Assembly (NCBI RefSeq): GCF_014647595.1
Contig: NZ_BMPM01000012.1
Location: 1,551 to 65,550, forward strand
Direction: 5' to 3'
Length of the DNA stretch: 64,000 bases
Origin: Paenarthrobacter histidinolovorans
GTDB taxonomy: Bacteria > Actinomycetota > Actinomycetes > Actinomycetales > Micrococcaceae
In this document: one piece after another, positions 41,748 to 50,111 of the stretch
How the letters are laid out: each line of letters begins with the position of its first letter
Position numbering within the stretch: position 1 is the stretch's first letter
Position numbers and translations under genes: made by a program
The notes under the pieces: model-generated
What the model saw: only the letters and a program-made list of their open reading frames with translations
Databases searched by the model: none
What the model was told of the DNA's origin: nothing

Positions 41748-43339
41748 TGGCCTTCCCGAAACTCACCCGTTCCTCGAAGCACAGCACCTCCCCGGTTAAG
41801 GCTGCGCCGAAGAAAGCTGAGAAGCAGCCGCGTGAGGCTGGGCCTGGTGCCCGTGGCTGGCCGGGTCGTGGCGGGGGCATGGCCCAGCTCGTCCCTTCCG
41901 TGAAGCAGTACCGGGGTACAACGGTTCAGGTCTGCGGCCTGTGGCCGTTCTCTTCCGGGGCGTCCTCACCCATGGTCGGTGTCCCGCTGGGCCGCCACGA
42001 GGAAACACAGGCCACGGTCTGCTGCGATCCGATCAGCTGGTTCCAGCGCGCGCGCCTGATTTCGAACCCTTCGGCGTTCATCCTGGGCAAGCCTGGGCTG
42101 GGGAAGTCCACGGTCGTGCGGCGGATGTTCATCGGACTCTCCGCACAAGGGGTTCACCCGTTGATCCTGGGTGACCTCAAGGGCGAGCACGTCAAAGCCG
42201 TCAGGGCCCTCGGTGGGCAGGTTATCCGGCTTGGTCGAGGTGTCGGGTACTTGAACATCCTTGACCCGGGTCAGGCTGTTGAAGCCGCGCAGCTTCTTGA
42301 AGATAACGGCCACCCTGAGGACGCGGCGCGCGTCCGGGCCGACGCGCACGGCCGCCGCCTGACCATGGTGGTTTCGCTGATCACGATCAGCCGGAACAAC
42401 CCGCCCACAGACCAGGAGCAAACGATCCTGGACCGCGCCTTGCGGGTCCTCGATGACCGCTTTGACGGTGTGCCGGTGTTGAAGGACCTGTTGGACGTTA
42501 TCGTCTCCGCCCCCGACGAGCTGCGACAGGTCGCCCTGGACCGCGGCGACCTGAACGTCTACCTGCAGGAAACCCGGGCGTTGGAGGCAACCCTGCTCGG
42601 TTTGACCGGTGGCGGGAAGCTGGGGGAAATCTTCTCCCGCCAGACCAGCCAGCCTATGAAGCGTGACCGGGCCGTGGTCTTCGACGTCTCCAGCATTGAC
42701 GAGACCGAAACGGACCTGCAGGCCGCCGTCCTGCTCGCGTGCTGGTCCTACGGCTTCGGTACGGTCAACGTCGCCAACGCCCTCGCCGATGCAGGTTTGG
42801 AACCGCGCCGGAACTACTTCGTGGTCCTGGACGAGCTGTGGCGGGCGCTGCGGGCCGGTAAGGGCATGGTGGACCGTGTGGACGCCCTGACCCGGTTGAA
42901 CCGTTCCGTGGGTGTTGGGCAGATCATGATTTCCCACACGATGTCTGACTTGTTGGCCCTGCCGGCAGAAGAGGACCGGATGAAAGCCCGCGGATTCGTC
43001 GAACGCTCCGGAATGGTGATCTGCGGCGGGCTTCCGGCCTCGGAGATGCCGCTGCTGACCTCGGCTATTCCGTTGTCCTGGCAGGAGCAGCAAAAGCTCA
43101 TTGGCTGGCAGGACCCGCCCGCGTGGGACTCACGCGGCGTCGACGTCGAACCTCCGGGCCGGGGAAAGTTCCTCATCAAGGTCGGCGGCCGTCCTGGGAT
43201 CCCTGTCCAGGTCGGTCTCACGTCCTTGGAGAAAGGCCCCGAGGGCGTCAATGACACCGACGGCAAATGGCATGCAGCCCCCGAAACCCTGCTTGAACCG
43301 GCAGCCCCAAGTCTGCCCAGTGATGGAGGTACACAGTGA
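41747..43339 (+). CDS. VirB4-like ATPase
   Basis: A 530-aa protein coupled to the SCO6880-like gene (TAATG). Walker A is GKPGLGKST (114-122); Walker B lies in YFVVLDELWRAL. A segment with GRLTMVVSLITISRNN-like helices and an arginine-containing LNRSVGVGQIMISHT motif completes the RecA-like fold. It powers assembly or substrate transfer on the inner face of the membrane. The N-terminus is rich in Lys, Pro and Gly. It overlaps the coupling protein gene by 4 nt. Confidence 0.88.
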   Translation: MAFPKLTRSSKHSTSPVKAAPKKAEKQPREAGPGARGWPGRGGGMAQLVPSVKQYRGTTVQVCGLWPFSSGASSPMVGVPLGRHEETQATVCCDPISWFQRARLISNPSAFILGKPGLGKSTVVRRMFIGLSAQGVHPLILGDLKGEHVKAVRALGGQVIRLGRGVGYLNILDPGQAVEAAQLLEDNGHPEDAARVRADAHGRRLTMVVSLITISRNNPPTDQEQTILDRALRVLDDRFDGVPVLKDLLDVIVSAPDELRQVALDRGDLNVYLQETRALEATLLGLTGGGKLGEIFSRQTSQPMKRDRAVVFDVSSIDETETDLQAAVLLACWSYGFGTVNVANALADAGLEPRRNYFVVLDELWRALRAGKGMVDRVDALTRLNRSVGVGQIMISHTMSDLLALPAEEDRMKARGFVERSGMVICGGLPASEMPLLTSAIPLSWQEQQKLIGWQDPPAWDSRGVDVEPPGRGKFLIKVGGRPGIPVQVGLTSLEKGPEGVNDTDGKWHAAPETLLEPAAPSLPSDGGTQ

Positions 43340-45105
43340 GTGCACCAAACCGCAAGGGAATCGGGATGGGCGATGCGGTGCTGGTCTGGCTAGCCATAGG
43401 CTTCATCGTCGTCTTCGGCGGCGGAACCTACACCGCCCTACACCTCGGCTCGTGGATGGCTGGCATCGACGCGCCACCAGCCCATCCGATTGATCTGATC
43501 GCCGGCCTGGTCAAGGGCCGGGTGCCGTGGCCGACCGAAGCCACGGTCGCTGCCTGTGTCATGGCCGGTGTGGTGCTGGCCCTGACCATCGTTCTCCTCG
43601 TAGCCTGGAAAAAGGGTGCCTCAAAGCGCGCACGTGTCGATAAGGCCGCCCGGTACCTTGGACGAGGTAAGTCGCTGGCCGCGTTCTCCGAGAAGGGAGC
43701 GAAAGCGACCGCCGAGCGCCTGGGCGTGAAGGATATTGCGGGCATCGTGGTCGGCAAGGTCGTCTCCACAGGCCAGAAATTCATCCAGTCGTGGGAAGAC
43801 CTCAGCATCGACATTTGGGGACCCCGTACCGGTAAATCGACCTCACGGGTCATTCCCGCCATCCTGAACGCACCCGGCGCCGTGGTCTCGACATCTAACA
43901 AGCGCGACGTCGTGGACGGCACCCGTGGCGTCCGCGAGCAAGCGGCCCCAGCGTGGGTGTTCGACCCGCAGAAGATCGCCCAGGAAGAACCGGACTGGTG
44001 GTGGAACCCGCTCTCCTACGTCACCGACGAAGAGAAGGCCTACAAACTCACCCAACACTTCTCCATCGGCTCCCGCGTCCCCGGGTCCAAGCCCGACGCC
44101 TACTTCGATCCCAAAGCCGAGGACATTCTGTCCTCGTACTTCCTCGCGGCCGCACTCGGGGATCTGCCCATCACACAGGTCTACATCTGGGTCACCGAAC
44201 AGGTCAGCCAAGAGCCTATTGAAATTCTCCGGGAGCATGACTACGAGCTGCAGTACAAGGGCCTTGAATCCACGCTAAAGCTGGCCGATAAGCAGCGCGA
44301 CGGTATCTTCGGCACGGCAGAGAAAATGATCCAGTGCCTCAAGAGCCGAAACACGCTGCGCTGGGTCGCACCGACCGGTGGGGCAACGGTGGCCACGGAT
44401 GCCCGCCGCCAGTTCAACCCGCACGCGTTCGCTGCCTCGCATGAGACGATCTACATCCTCTCCAAGGAAGGTGCCGGCTCCGCAGCCCCTCTCACCACAG
44501 CCCTGACAGTTGCCATTGCAGAGGCGATGGAGGAACGCGCTGAGCGCTGTGGCGGTCGCCTTCCCCAGCCCGCCGTGTTGCCACTCGATGAGTTGGCCAA
44601 CGTGGTGCGATGGGCAGCGCTGCCGGACCTCTTCAGCCACTACGGATCCAAAGGCATCATCGTCATGGGCATCTTGCAGTCCTGGTCCCAGGGCGTGGAG
44701 TTGTGGGGCGAGGCAGGAATGCGGAAAATCTGGTCAGCGGCAAACGTGAAGGTCTACGGCGGTGGTGTGGCAGAGGCAGGCTTCCTCCGCGAGCTCATGG
44801 ACCTGATCGGGGACTACAGCTACATCAACGTCTCCACGTCTTCCGGCAAGTCCGGTTCCAGCCGGTCCCGCCAACAGAGCAAGGAACGCATTTTCGACGT
44901 TTCCAACCTCGCCGAACTCGACCGTGGCCGGGCTGTCGTCCTCGCCTCCGGCGCCCCCGCCACCCTTGTCCGGACCATGCCCTGGTACACCGGACCCCAT
45001 AAAGAAGCCGTGGAGGCATCCATCAAGAAGTACAGCCCGCGTCCTGAAGAACCCACTGAGACTGTGCCAGCTGCATCGACAGTCAACCCCTGGGTTACAA
45101 AGTAG
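43336..45105 (+). CDS. VirD4/TraG-type coupling protein
   Basis: A 589-aa protein from GTG 43336. Two N-terminal membrane helices (AVLVWLAIGFIVVFGGG and VAACVMAGVVLALTIVLLVAW) precede the ATPase: Walker A GPRTGKST (162-169), SNKRDVVDGT, and Walker B LPLDELANV. Late motifs GVELWGEAGMRKIWSAANVKVYGGG and LDRGRAVVLASGAPATLVRTMPWY are typical of type IV coupling proteins. It brings the relaxosome to the channel; no relaxase gene is in this window. Confidence 0.92.
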   Translation: MSAPNRKGIGMGDAVLVWLAIGFIVVFGGGTYTALHLGSWMAGIDAPPAHPIDLIAGLVKGRVPWPTEATVAACVMAGVVLALTIVLLVAWKKGASKRARVDKAARYLGRGKSLAAFSEKGAKATAERLGVKDIAGIVVGKVVSTGQKFIQSWEDLSIDIWGPRTGKSTSRVIPAILNAPGAVVSTSNKRDVVDGTRGVREQAAPAWVFDPQKIAQEEPDWWWNPLSYVTDEEKAYKLTQHFSIGSRVPGSKPDAYFDPKAEDILSSYFLAAALGDLPITQVYIWVTEQVSQEPIEILREHDYELQYKGLESTLKLADKQRDGIFGTAEKMIQCLKSRNTLRWVAPTGGATVATDARRQFNPHAFAASHETIYILSKEGAGSAAPLTTALTVAIAEAMEERAERCGGRLPQPAVLPLDELANVVRWAALPDLFSHYGSKGIIVMGILQSWSQGVELWGEAGMRKIWSAANVKVYGGGVAEAGFLRELMDLIGDYSYINVSTSSGKSGSSRSRQQSKERIFDVSNLAELDRGRAVVLASGAPATLVRTMPWYTGPHKEAVEASIKKYSPRPEEPTETVPAASTVNPWVTK

Positions 45106-45116
45106 GAGCGCCCACG

Positions 45117-45560
45117 ATGACAAACGACATTGGCTTGTTCGCCCCGGCTCCTGGCAGCGGAGACCCTGGGGTGTCTACGGAGAAAGCAGCGGAGGAACCG
45201 AAAGCACCGGAGCTGGTGTACGGGTCGGCCGAGGAGTTCCTGCACGAGCAGCTGCTCCCCACGTACGTGCGCGACGTAGATGGTCGGGCCGCGAAGTGGT
45301 GTCTCGACTGGTACTTCCACCCCGAGGCCGTCTCCCGCGTCGAAGCGCTGTGGCGGGCTTGGGAACACCTCAGGCTCGACGGGGCCACCGGTATGAGCGT
45401 GTGGTGGAGGGATCATGCAGACCACCACATGCGCGTCCTTCTGGACCCGCGGGGGCCGTTTCACAAATGCGACATGCAAAAACACCGCGACCCCGAACAT
45501 CTGGAACCCAAGAAGGCACCCGCAGGCTGGTTTCCCGATGCGAGAGGGATGTGGCCCTAG
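45117..45560 (+). CDS. DUF4913-family protein
   Basis: A 147-aa protein, 11 nt after the coupling protein gene. After a disordered N-terminus it has YGSAEEFLHEQLLPTYVRDV, WCLDWYFHPEAVSRVEALWRAWEHLR and MSVWWRDHADHHMRVLLDP, the aromatic-rich pattern of DUF4913 proteins, which accompany actinobacterial transfer genes. Function unknown; perhaps a relaxosome or coupling-protein accessory. Last gene of the transfer operon. Confidence 0.82.
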   Translation: MTNDIGLFAPAPGSGDPGVSTEKAAEEPKAPELVYGSAEEFLHEQLLPTYVRDVDGRAAKWCLDWYFHPEAVSRVEALWRAWEHLRLDGATGMSVWWRDHADHHMRVLLDPRGPFHKCDMQKHRDPEHLEPKKAPAGWFPDARGMWP

Positions 45561-45618
45561 GCTCCCGGCAGCGACGTACGCGGCAGCAGGGCGAATCGAC
45601 AACGCACTGGTTCGGGCT

Positions 45619-45747
45619 CAATAGTGCAACACGCTGTTGCACTATTGGCTGTGCATCCGGAGGCCCCAACAAAGGACACAATCCGATCCCAAACAGCTTC
45701 CGATTGAGATGAAGCTCCCAATTGCGCCACTGGCTGTGGCGCAATTG
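45619..45747. repeat. Two 29-nt hairpins, 100 bp apart
   Basis: At 45619-45647: arms CAATAGTGCAACA / TGTTGCACTATTG with a CGC loop. At 45719-45747: arms CAATTGCGCCAC / GTGGCGCAATTG with loop TGGCT. Both are perfect, both 29 nt long, both begin CAAT and end ATTG. A third copy of the same length lies inside the YhcG gene at 46074-46102. 45561-45778 holds no other supported feature. Confidence 0.8.
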
Positions 45748-45778
45748 TCCCGAAGTGGCGGCCATTAGGGTTGATGGT

Positions 45779-46825
45779 ATGACTGACTCGCGTTCCTTGG
45801 CCCTGCCGTCAGGGTATTCCGATTTCTTGGCCTCGCTCAAGGAACGGGTCCGGACCGCCCGTTCGACCGCCCTGCGAACTGTCAACACGCAGCTGATCGA
45901 GTTGTATTGGTCGATTGGCAAGGCTGTCTTGGCCCGTCAGGAGGTCGAGGAATGGGGGAGCGGGGTTATGGGGCGTCTGGCCGAAGACCTTCGGGCCGAG
46001 TTTCCCGAGATGAAGGGGCTGTCTCGATCCAATCTTTTTTACATGCGGGGTTTCGCCGCGGCCTGGCCGGACCCAATTGTCCAACAGGCTGTTGGACAAT
46101 TGCCGTGGGGCCACATCACCGTGCTGTTGGACAAGTTGGACCACCGGCGTCAGCGGGACTGGTACGCGGGTGCGGCCGTTGAGCATGGATGGTCTCGCAA
46201 CGTCCTGTTGAACATGATCATGAACCGGACCTTGGAGAGGACCGGCGCGGCGCCGTCGAACTTTGTCCAACGGCTTGTTGGACAGGATTCCGAGCTGGCC
46301 CAGCAAGTCGCCAAGGACCCATACAATTTCGAATTTCTAGGCCTGTCGGGGGAAGTTGCCGAACGGGAACTTGAACTGGCGCTGACCAGCAGGATTACCG
46401 AAACCCTGCGGGAGCTGGGCCCTGGGTTTTCGTTCGTTGGCCGGCAGGTGCACTTCGATGTTGACGGCGATGACTACTACATCGACATGCTGTTCTTTCA
46501 CATGGACCAGAACCGGTATGTGGTCATCGAGCTCAAAACAGGAAAGTTCCAGCCTGAGTATGCCGGCAAGCTGAACTTCTATGTCGCTCTTGTCGATGAC
46601 ATGCTCCGCCGTGAGCACCACAACGAAACCATCGGCATCCTCATCTGTGGCACCAAGAACGACCGCAGCGTCCGGTACAGCCTCGGCCGCTCAACCTCAC
46701 CCATGGCCGTCGCCGCCTATACCTACGACAAACTGCCCGCAGACGAGAAAGTCGCACTGCCTAACGAAGGGCACGTTGTCGCCGCACTCGATTGGGCAGA
46801 AGCAAGCATAGAATCCGAGGACTGA
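45779..46825 (+). CDS. YhcG-family (DUF1016) PD-(D/E)xK nuclease
   Basis: A 348-aa protein. The N-terminal DUF1016 helical domain carries LIELYWSIGKAV, LSRSNLFYMRGFAAAW and VGQLPWGHITVLLDKL; the C-terminal nuclease has FVGRQVHFDVDGDDYYIDMLFFH (D236) and VVIELKTGKF (E251, K253), then AGKLNFYVALVDD. The family is thought to act on DNA ends or recombination intermediates or as a defence nuclease; the role is not settled. ATG 45779 is taken; upstream frame runs through a hairpin. Two palindromic sequences (46074, 46264) lie in its own coding region, and both encode a VQxxVGQ peptide. Confidence 0.9.
   Translation: MTDSRSLALPSGYSDFLASLKERVRTARSTALRTVNTQLIELYWSIGKAVLARQEVEEWGSGVMGRLAEDLRAEFPEMKGLSRSNLFYMRGFAAAWPDPIVQQAVGQLPWGHITVLLDKLDHRRQRDWYAGAAVEHGWSRNVLLNMIMNRTLERTGAAPSNFVQRLVGQDSELAQQVAKDPYNFEFLGLSGEVAERELELALTSRITETLRELGPGFSFVGRQVHFDVDGDDYYIDMLFFHMDQNRYVVIELKTGKFQPEYAGKLNFYVALVDDMLRREHHNETIGILICGTKNDRSVRYSLGRSTSPMAVAAYTYDKLPADEKVALPNEGHVVAALDWAEASIESED
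46074..46102 (+). repeat. 29-nt palindrome inside the YhcG gene
   Basis: CAATTGTCCAACA-GGC-TGTTGGACAATTG, 13-bp perfect arms, codes for IVQQAVGQL, a conserved region of the protein. A shorter relative (TGTCCAAC / GTTGGACA with a 5-nt loop) is at 46264-46284. Same size and end sequence as the two hairpins upstream of the gene. Confidence 0.8.
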
Positions 46826-46859
46826 ACGACGCCGGGTGCGCTAGTTATCGACGAACGGC

Positions 46860-46891
46860 AGAGGGGCGGGCCAGATCTGGCGCGCCCCTCT
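46860..46891. terminator. Bidirectional terminator between yhcG-like and permease genes
   Basis: Arms AGAGGGGCG / CGCCCCTCT enclose the palindrome CCAGATCTGG. It stands between converging genes (stops at 46825 and 46906) and can end both transcripts. Confidence 0.75.
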
Positions 46892-46905
46892 GTATTGTGC
46901 ATTTG

Positions 46906-47796
46906 CTACTTGCTGAATCCTGCTGTGAGGCCTGCGACGAGTTGTCGGCGGCCGACGATGTAGACGAAGACCAGTGGGAGCGCGGAAAGCACGACGGCAG
47001 CGAGAATCGCTGGAGTATTAATGGTGAACTCACCTTGGAAGGCCCAAAGCGAGAGCGGTAGGACACGGTTTTCTGCGCTTTGGGTCAGGATCAGGGGGAA
47101 GAGGAAGCTGTTCCAGACGTTGAGGGCGTTGTAAATGGCAATAGTGACAATGGCGGGGCGGATGAGGGGAAATGCCAGGCGCCACATCATGGACCAGTCC
47201 GAACAACCATCGAGGCGCATGGATTCAAAGAGTTCGTTGGGTACGTCCCTGAGGAAGTTGGCCAGGATGAGCACTGAAACTGGCACGGCGAAGGCGATGC
47301 CGGGCAGGATGAGCGCCAGGAGGCTGTCGTAGAGGTAGAGCTTGGTGATGCCCCAGTAGATCGGGATGATCGTTGCCTGGAGGGGTATGGCCAGCCCGAG
47401 CAAGAACAGTCGGCTGACTCCGGTGAGCAGGCGTCCGTTGCCGCGGACGATGGCGTACGCGGCCATGAAAGAGATCAGCACTGCTGGCAACACAGCCCCT
47501 GCGGTGACGATCAGGCTGTTGGCGAGGTATCGGAAGAAGTCGTTTTCGAGCACGAGCTGGTAGTTCGCCAGTGTTGGGTTTTCCGCGGGAAGGAAAGGAT
47601 TCGAGGCGAAGAAGCCTTGTTGGTCTTTGAAGCTGGTGATGACGACGTAGTAGATCGGCAGGATCACGACGGTGAGCCAGAGGAAGCCTGCGGCCCCGGC
47701 TGGAACGTTGAGCGGCTTCCGAGACTTGCGCAGTGGTGCCGTTGAGGTGGGTCCAGTCGTTGACCGTGGGGCTGATGCTGTTCGGAGGCTCATCAT
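46906..47796 (-). CDS. ABC sugar-type permease, MalG/CUT1-like
   Basis: A 296-aa inner-membrane protein with six helices and the EAA loop ANFLRDVPNELFESMRLDGCSDW that contacts the ATPase. The late position and NAFQGEF-like end (WAFQGEFTINTPAILAAVVLSALPLVFVYI) are typical of the MalG subfamily. Start overlaps the end of the MalF-like gene by 4 nt. No ATPase gene is in the operon; CUT1 importers of actinobacteria commonly share one MsiK-type ATPase encoded elsewhere. Confidence 0.9.
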   Translation of the reverse strand: MMSLRTASAPRSTTGPTSTAPLRKSRKPLNVPAGAAGFLWLTVVILPIYYVVITSFKDQQGFFASNPFLPAENPTLANYQLVLENDFFRYLANSLIVTAGAVLPAVLISFMAAYAIVRGNGRLLTGVSRLFLLGLAIPLQATIIPIYWGITKLYLYDSLLALILPGIAFAVPVSVLILANFLRDVPNELFESMRLDGCSDWSMMWRLAFPLIRPAIVTIAIYNALNVWNSFLFPLILTQSAENRVLPLSLWAFQGEFTINTPAILAAVVLSALPLVFVYIVGRRQLVAGLTAGFSK

Positions 47797-48716
47797 GCAC
47801 CTTCCAGTTGGCTTGCTTGGCGGTTCTTACCGCCGAGTCGTTGAATGAGGAGGGCTAGCCCGAGGCCGAAGACGGCGAGGATCACGCCGAGGACGCTTGC
47901 GCCGCCCATGTCATTGGCACGGAAGCCTTCGAGGTACATGAACAGTGGCAGCACGGTAGTCGCGTGGCCGGGGCCTCCGCCGGTCAGGACGAAAATGAGG
48001 TCAAAGTAGGTCAGCGTGCCGACAACCATCAGTGTTGTGGACGTGATGAAGGTGTACTTCAACTGGGGGACCGTAATGGTGAAGAACTGCTGGACCACAT
48101 TGGCTCCGTCGATGCTTGCCGCTTCGTAGAGGGACTGTGGAATCTGTCGTACGCCGCCTTGGTAGACCAGGACGTGGAACGGAATGTGCTGCCACGACAG
48201 GACAAAGACCACCACGGCAAGTGCCAAGTCGGGGTTGCCGAGCCAGTCCTGCTTCAAGGCTTCGATGGGAATCGCTCCGCTGAGCCCGAAGTTGGGGTCC
48301 AGAAGTGCTGTGAAGGTCAGGGCGACAGCGGCCGAGGACAGCAGGATGGGGACGAAGAAGAGGACCGACAGGACGGCCCGGTAGCGTTGGAATCCGGCCG
48401 TGAAGACTCCGAGGAGCAAGCTGATGGGGATCTGAATGGCGCAGCTAATGAGGATGACTTTGACGGTGGTCCATAGTGATCCACCGGTCAATGGGTCCGA
48501 TAGTACGGATGCCCAGTTGGCGAAGCCTGCCCAGCTGATGTCACCGATTCCGTCCCAGTGCATGAAGCTAAGGACGATAACTCCGCCGAGGGGGATGATG
48601 GCGAAGGCTACGAAGAAGACCAGCGCGGGGACGGTCAGCCACGCCAGCGATGCCCTGGTGCCATCAATGCTTTTGACGCCGGTTTTCCTGGCCCGGCTGA
48701 GTGTTGGAGTGCTCAT
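47793..48716 (-). CDS. ABC sugar-type permease, MalF/CUT1-like
   Basis: A 307-aa membrane protein with six helices. The EAA-loop region is YEAASIDGANVVQQFFTITVPQLKYTF, and the later FDLIFVLTGGGPGHATTVLPLFMY is a hallmark of MalF-like (UgpA-like) permeases. Coupled to the binding-protein gene upstream (4-nt overlap) and to the MalG-like gene downstream. It forms the pore with the latter. Confidence 0.9.
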   Translation of the reverse strand: MSTPTLSRARKTGVKSIDGTRASLAWLTVPALVFFVAFAIIPLGGVIVLSFMHWDGIGDISWAGFANWASVLSDPLTGGSLWTTVKVILISCAIQIPISLLLGVFTAGFQRYRAVLSVLFFVPILLSSAAVALTFTALLDPNFGLSGAIPIEALKQDWLGNPDLALAVVVFVLSWQHIPFHVLVYQGGVRQIPQSLYEAASIDGANVVQQFFTITVPQLKYTFITSTTLMVVGTLTYFDLIFVLTGGGPGHATTVLPLFMYLEGFRANDMGGASVLGVILAVFGLGLALLIQRLGGKNRQASQLEGA

Positions 48717-50041
48717 TTCTTGCTCGCAGCGTTCATAGCGTCAACAAACTGCTGGGGGGTTTCCTGTTTGAGGAACACCTGTGACAGGTGGGTCAGCAGC
48801 GTGTCTGCCAGTGACGGGTCCACGGCCTGGTCCCAGGAAAATTGGAATGTGGGGGCTTTCGCTGCCAGGTCGTAGGTGTACTTGAGGAAATCGCTGTCCG
48901 GGGCCGTGCCGAGTTTGCTGTCCACTCCCTGCAGCGGAGGTACGGCGCCGGTTTTGATGATGCCCTCGGTGTAGGAGTCGTTGAACAGGCCGCTTGCGAG
49001 GAAGTCCTTCGCAGTCTTCTTCTGTGCTTCGGACGCGGTCGATGAGACAGAGAAGAAGTTTGCGGGGGAGCCGACGGTGTAGGACGGGTCGCCCTTGCCG
49101 CCCTCAATGGTGGGGAACGGTGCGTACCCAAGCTTGTCGTTGGCAATGAATTCCGGTGAACCTTGCTTGATGGCTTGGAACTGGGAGGAGAGTTGCAGGC
49201 ACATGGCAGCCTTGCCGGTGTAGAGCAGGGCCAATTCCGAACCCGAGTTGGAGGCAGTGGACGCGAAGCTGTCTTGGAAACCGCCGGCGTCGACGAGTTG
49301 CTGAATCTTCTTCAGCGCCTCAAGGACGGCAGGATCTGACCATGCGCCGGGTTCGCCCTTTTGGATTCGTTCCCACACCCCGGTTCCGCCCTGGCGGTCA
49401 ACGAGGAATTCAAGCCAGATCAGCTCCGGCCATTTCGTTTGCCCTCCCAGCGCGAAGGGGGCGACACCGATCGCCTTGAGTTTGGGGACCGCGCCGAGGA
49501 TGTCGTCCCAGGTTTTCGGAGGCTCAATACCGGCTTTATCCAGAAGGTCCTTATTGAAGTACATGGTTGCCGGGTTCACTTTGTTCATCGGCAAGGCGTA
49601 CGTTTTGCCATCAATCACACCGTTTTGGAGAACGCTGGGAAGGTAACGGTCAGCGACTTCCGGCTTTTCCTTAACAAGGTCGCTGAGGTCTTCGACGGCT
49701 TTGTTGTCGACGTAGGACTGCAGAACGCCGCCGGTCCAGTTGAAGATCAGGGTCGGGGCCTGGCCTGCGCCAACAGCGGTGCGGATCTTTGCCTTATAGG
49801 CGTCTGAGGCAAAGAATTCGACATTGATCTTCCGGTCGGGGTTCTTTTCGTTCCACTGAGCGACCGCATCCTTGATGACGGGCTGGTCTCCGCTGGTCAG
49901 GGACCACATGGTGGCGGTGGCTCCGCTGGACTGTGAAGGGCCACCGCTGCCGCAGCCGGCAACTGTAACGCCGAGCGCCGCAGCGACAGCCACCGCTGCC
50001 AGGCGCTGGCGGTTTCGTTTCGTCGATAACGCAGAAAACAT
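48713..50041 (-). CDS. ABC substrate-binding lipoprotein, sugar type
   Basis: A 442-aa CUT1 binding protein. The signal peptide ends at the lipobox VAGC (near residue 30). The mature domain has MWSLTSGDQPVIKDAVAQWNEKNPDRKINVEFFASDAYKAKIRTA, ALPMNKVNPATMYFNKDLLDKAGIEPPKTWDDILG and AALLYTGKAAMCLQLSSQ, all typical of solute-binding protein family 1. It is anchored outside the cell and delivers the substrate to the two permeases. Substrate unknown; the lyase gene 70 nt upstream suggests a compound carrying a cleavable C-N or C-O bond. Confidence 0.9.
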   Translation of the reverse strand: MFSALSTKRNRQRLAAVAVAAALGVTVAGCGSGGPSQSSGATATMWSLTSGDQPVIKDAVAQWNEKNPDRKINVEFFASDAYKAKIRTAVGAGQAPTLIFNWTGGVLQSYVDNKAVEDLSDLVKEKPEVADRYLPSVLQNGVIDGKTYALPMNKVNPATMYFNKDLLDKAGIEPPKTWDDILGAVPKLKAIGVAPFALGGQTKWPELIWLEFLVDRQGGTGVWERIQKGEPGAWSDPAVLEALKKIQQLVDAGGFQDSFASTASNSGSELALLYTGKAAMCLQLSSQFQAIKQGSPEFIANDKLGYAPFPTIEGGKGDPSYTVGSPANFFSVSSTASEAQKKTAKDFLASGLFNDSYTEGIIKTGAVPPLQGVDSKLGTAPDSDFLKYTYDLAAKAPTFQFSWDQAVDPSLADTLLTHLSQVFLKQETPQQFVDAMNAASKK

Positions 50042-50111
50042 GAGGATCTTCCTTCTTCTTTGAGGGTTTTGCCGCGGTCGGGCGACGTTCCAGTTAGGTT
50101 CCGGGGGCGCC

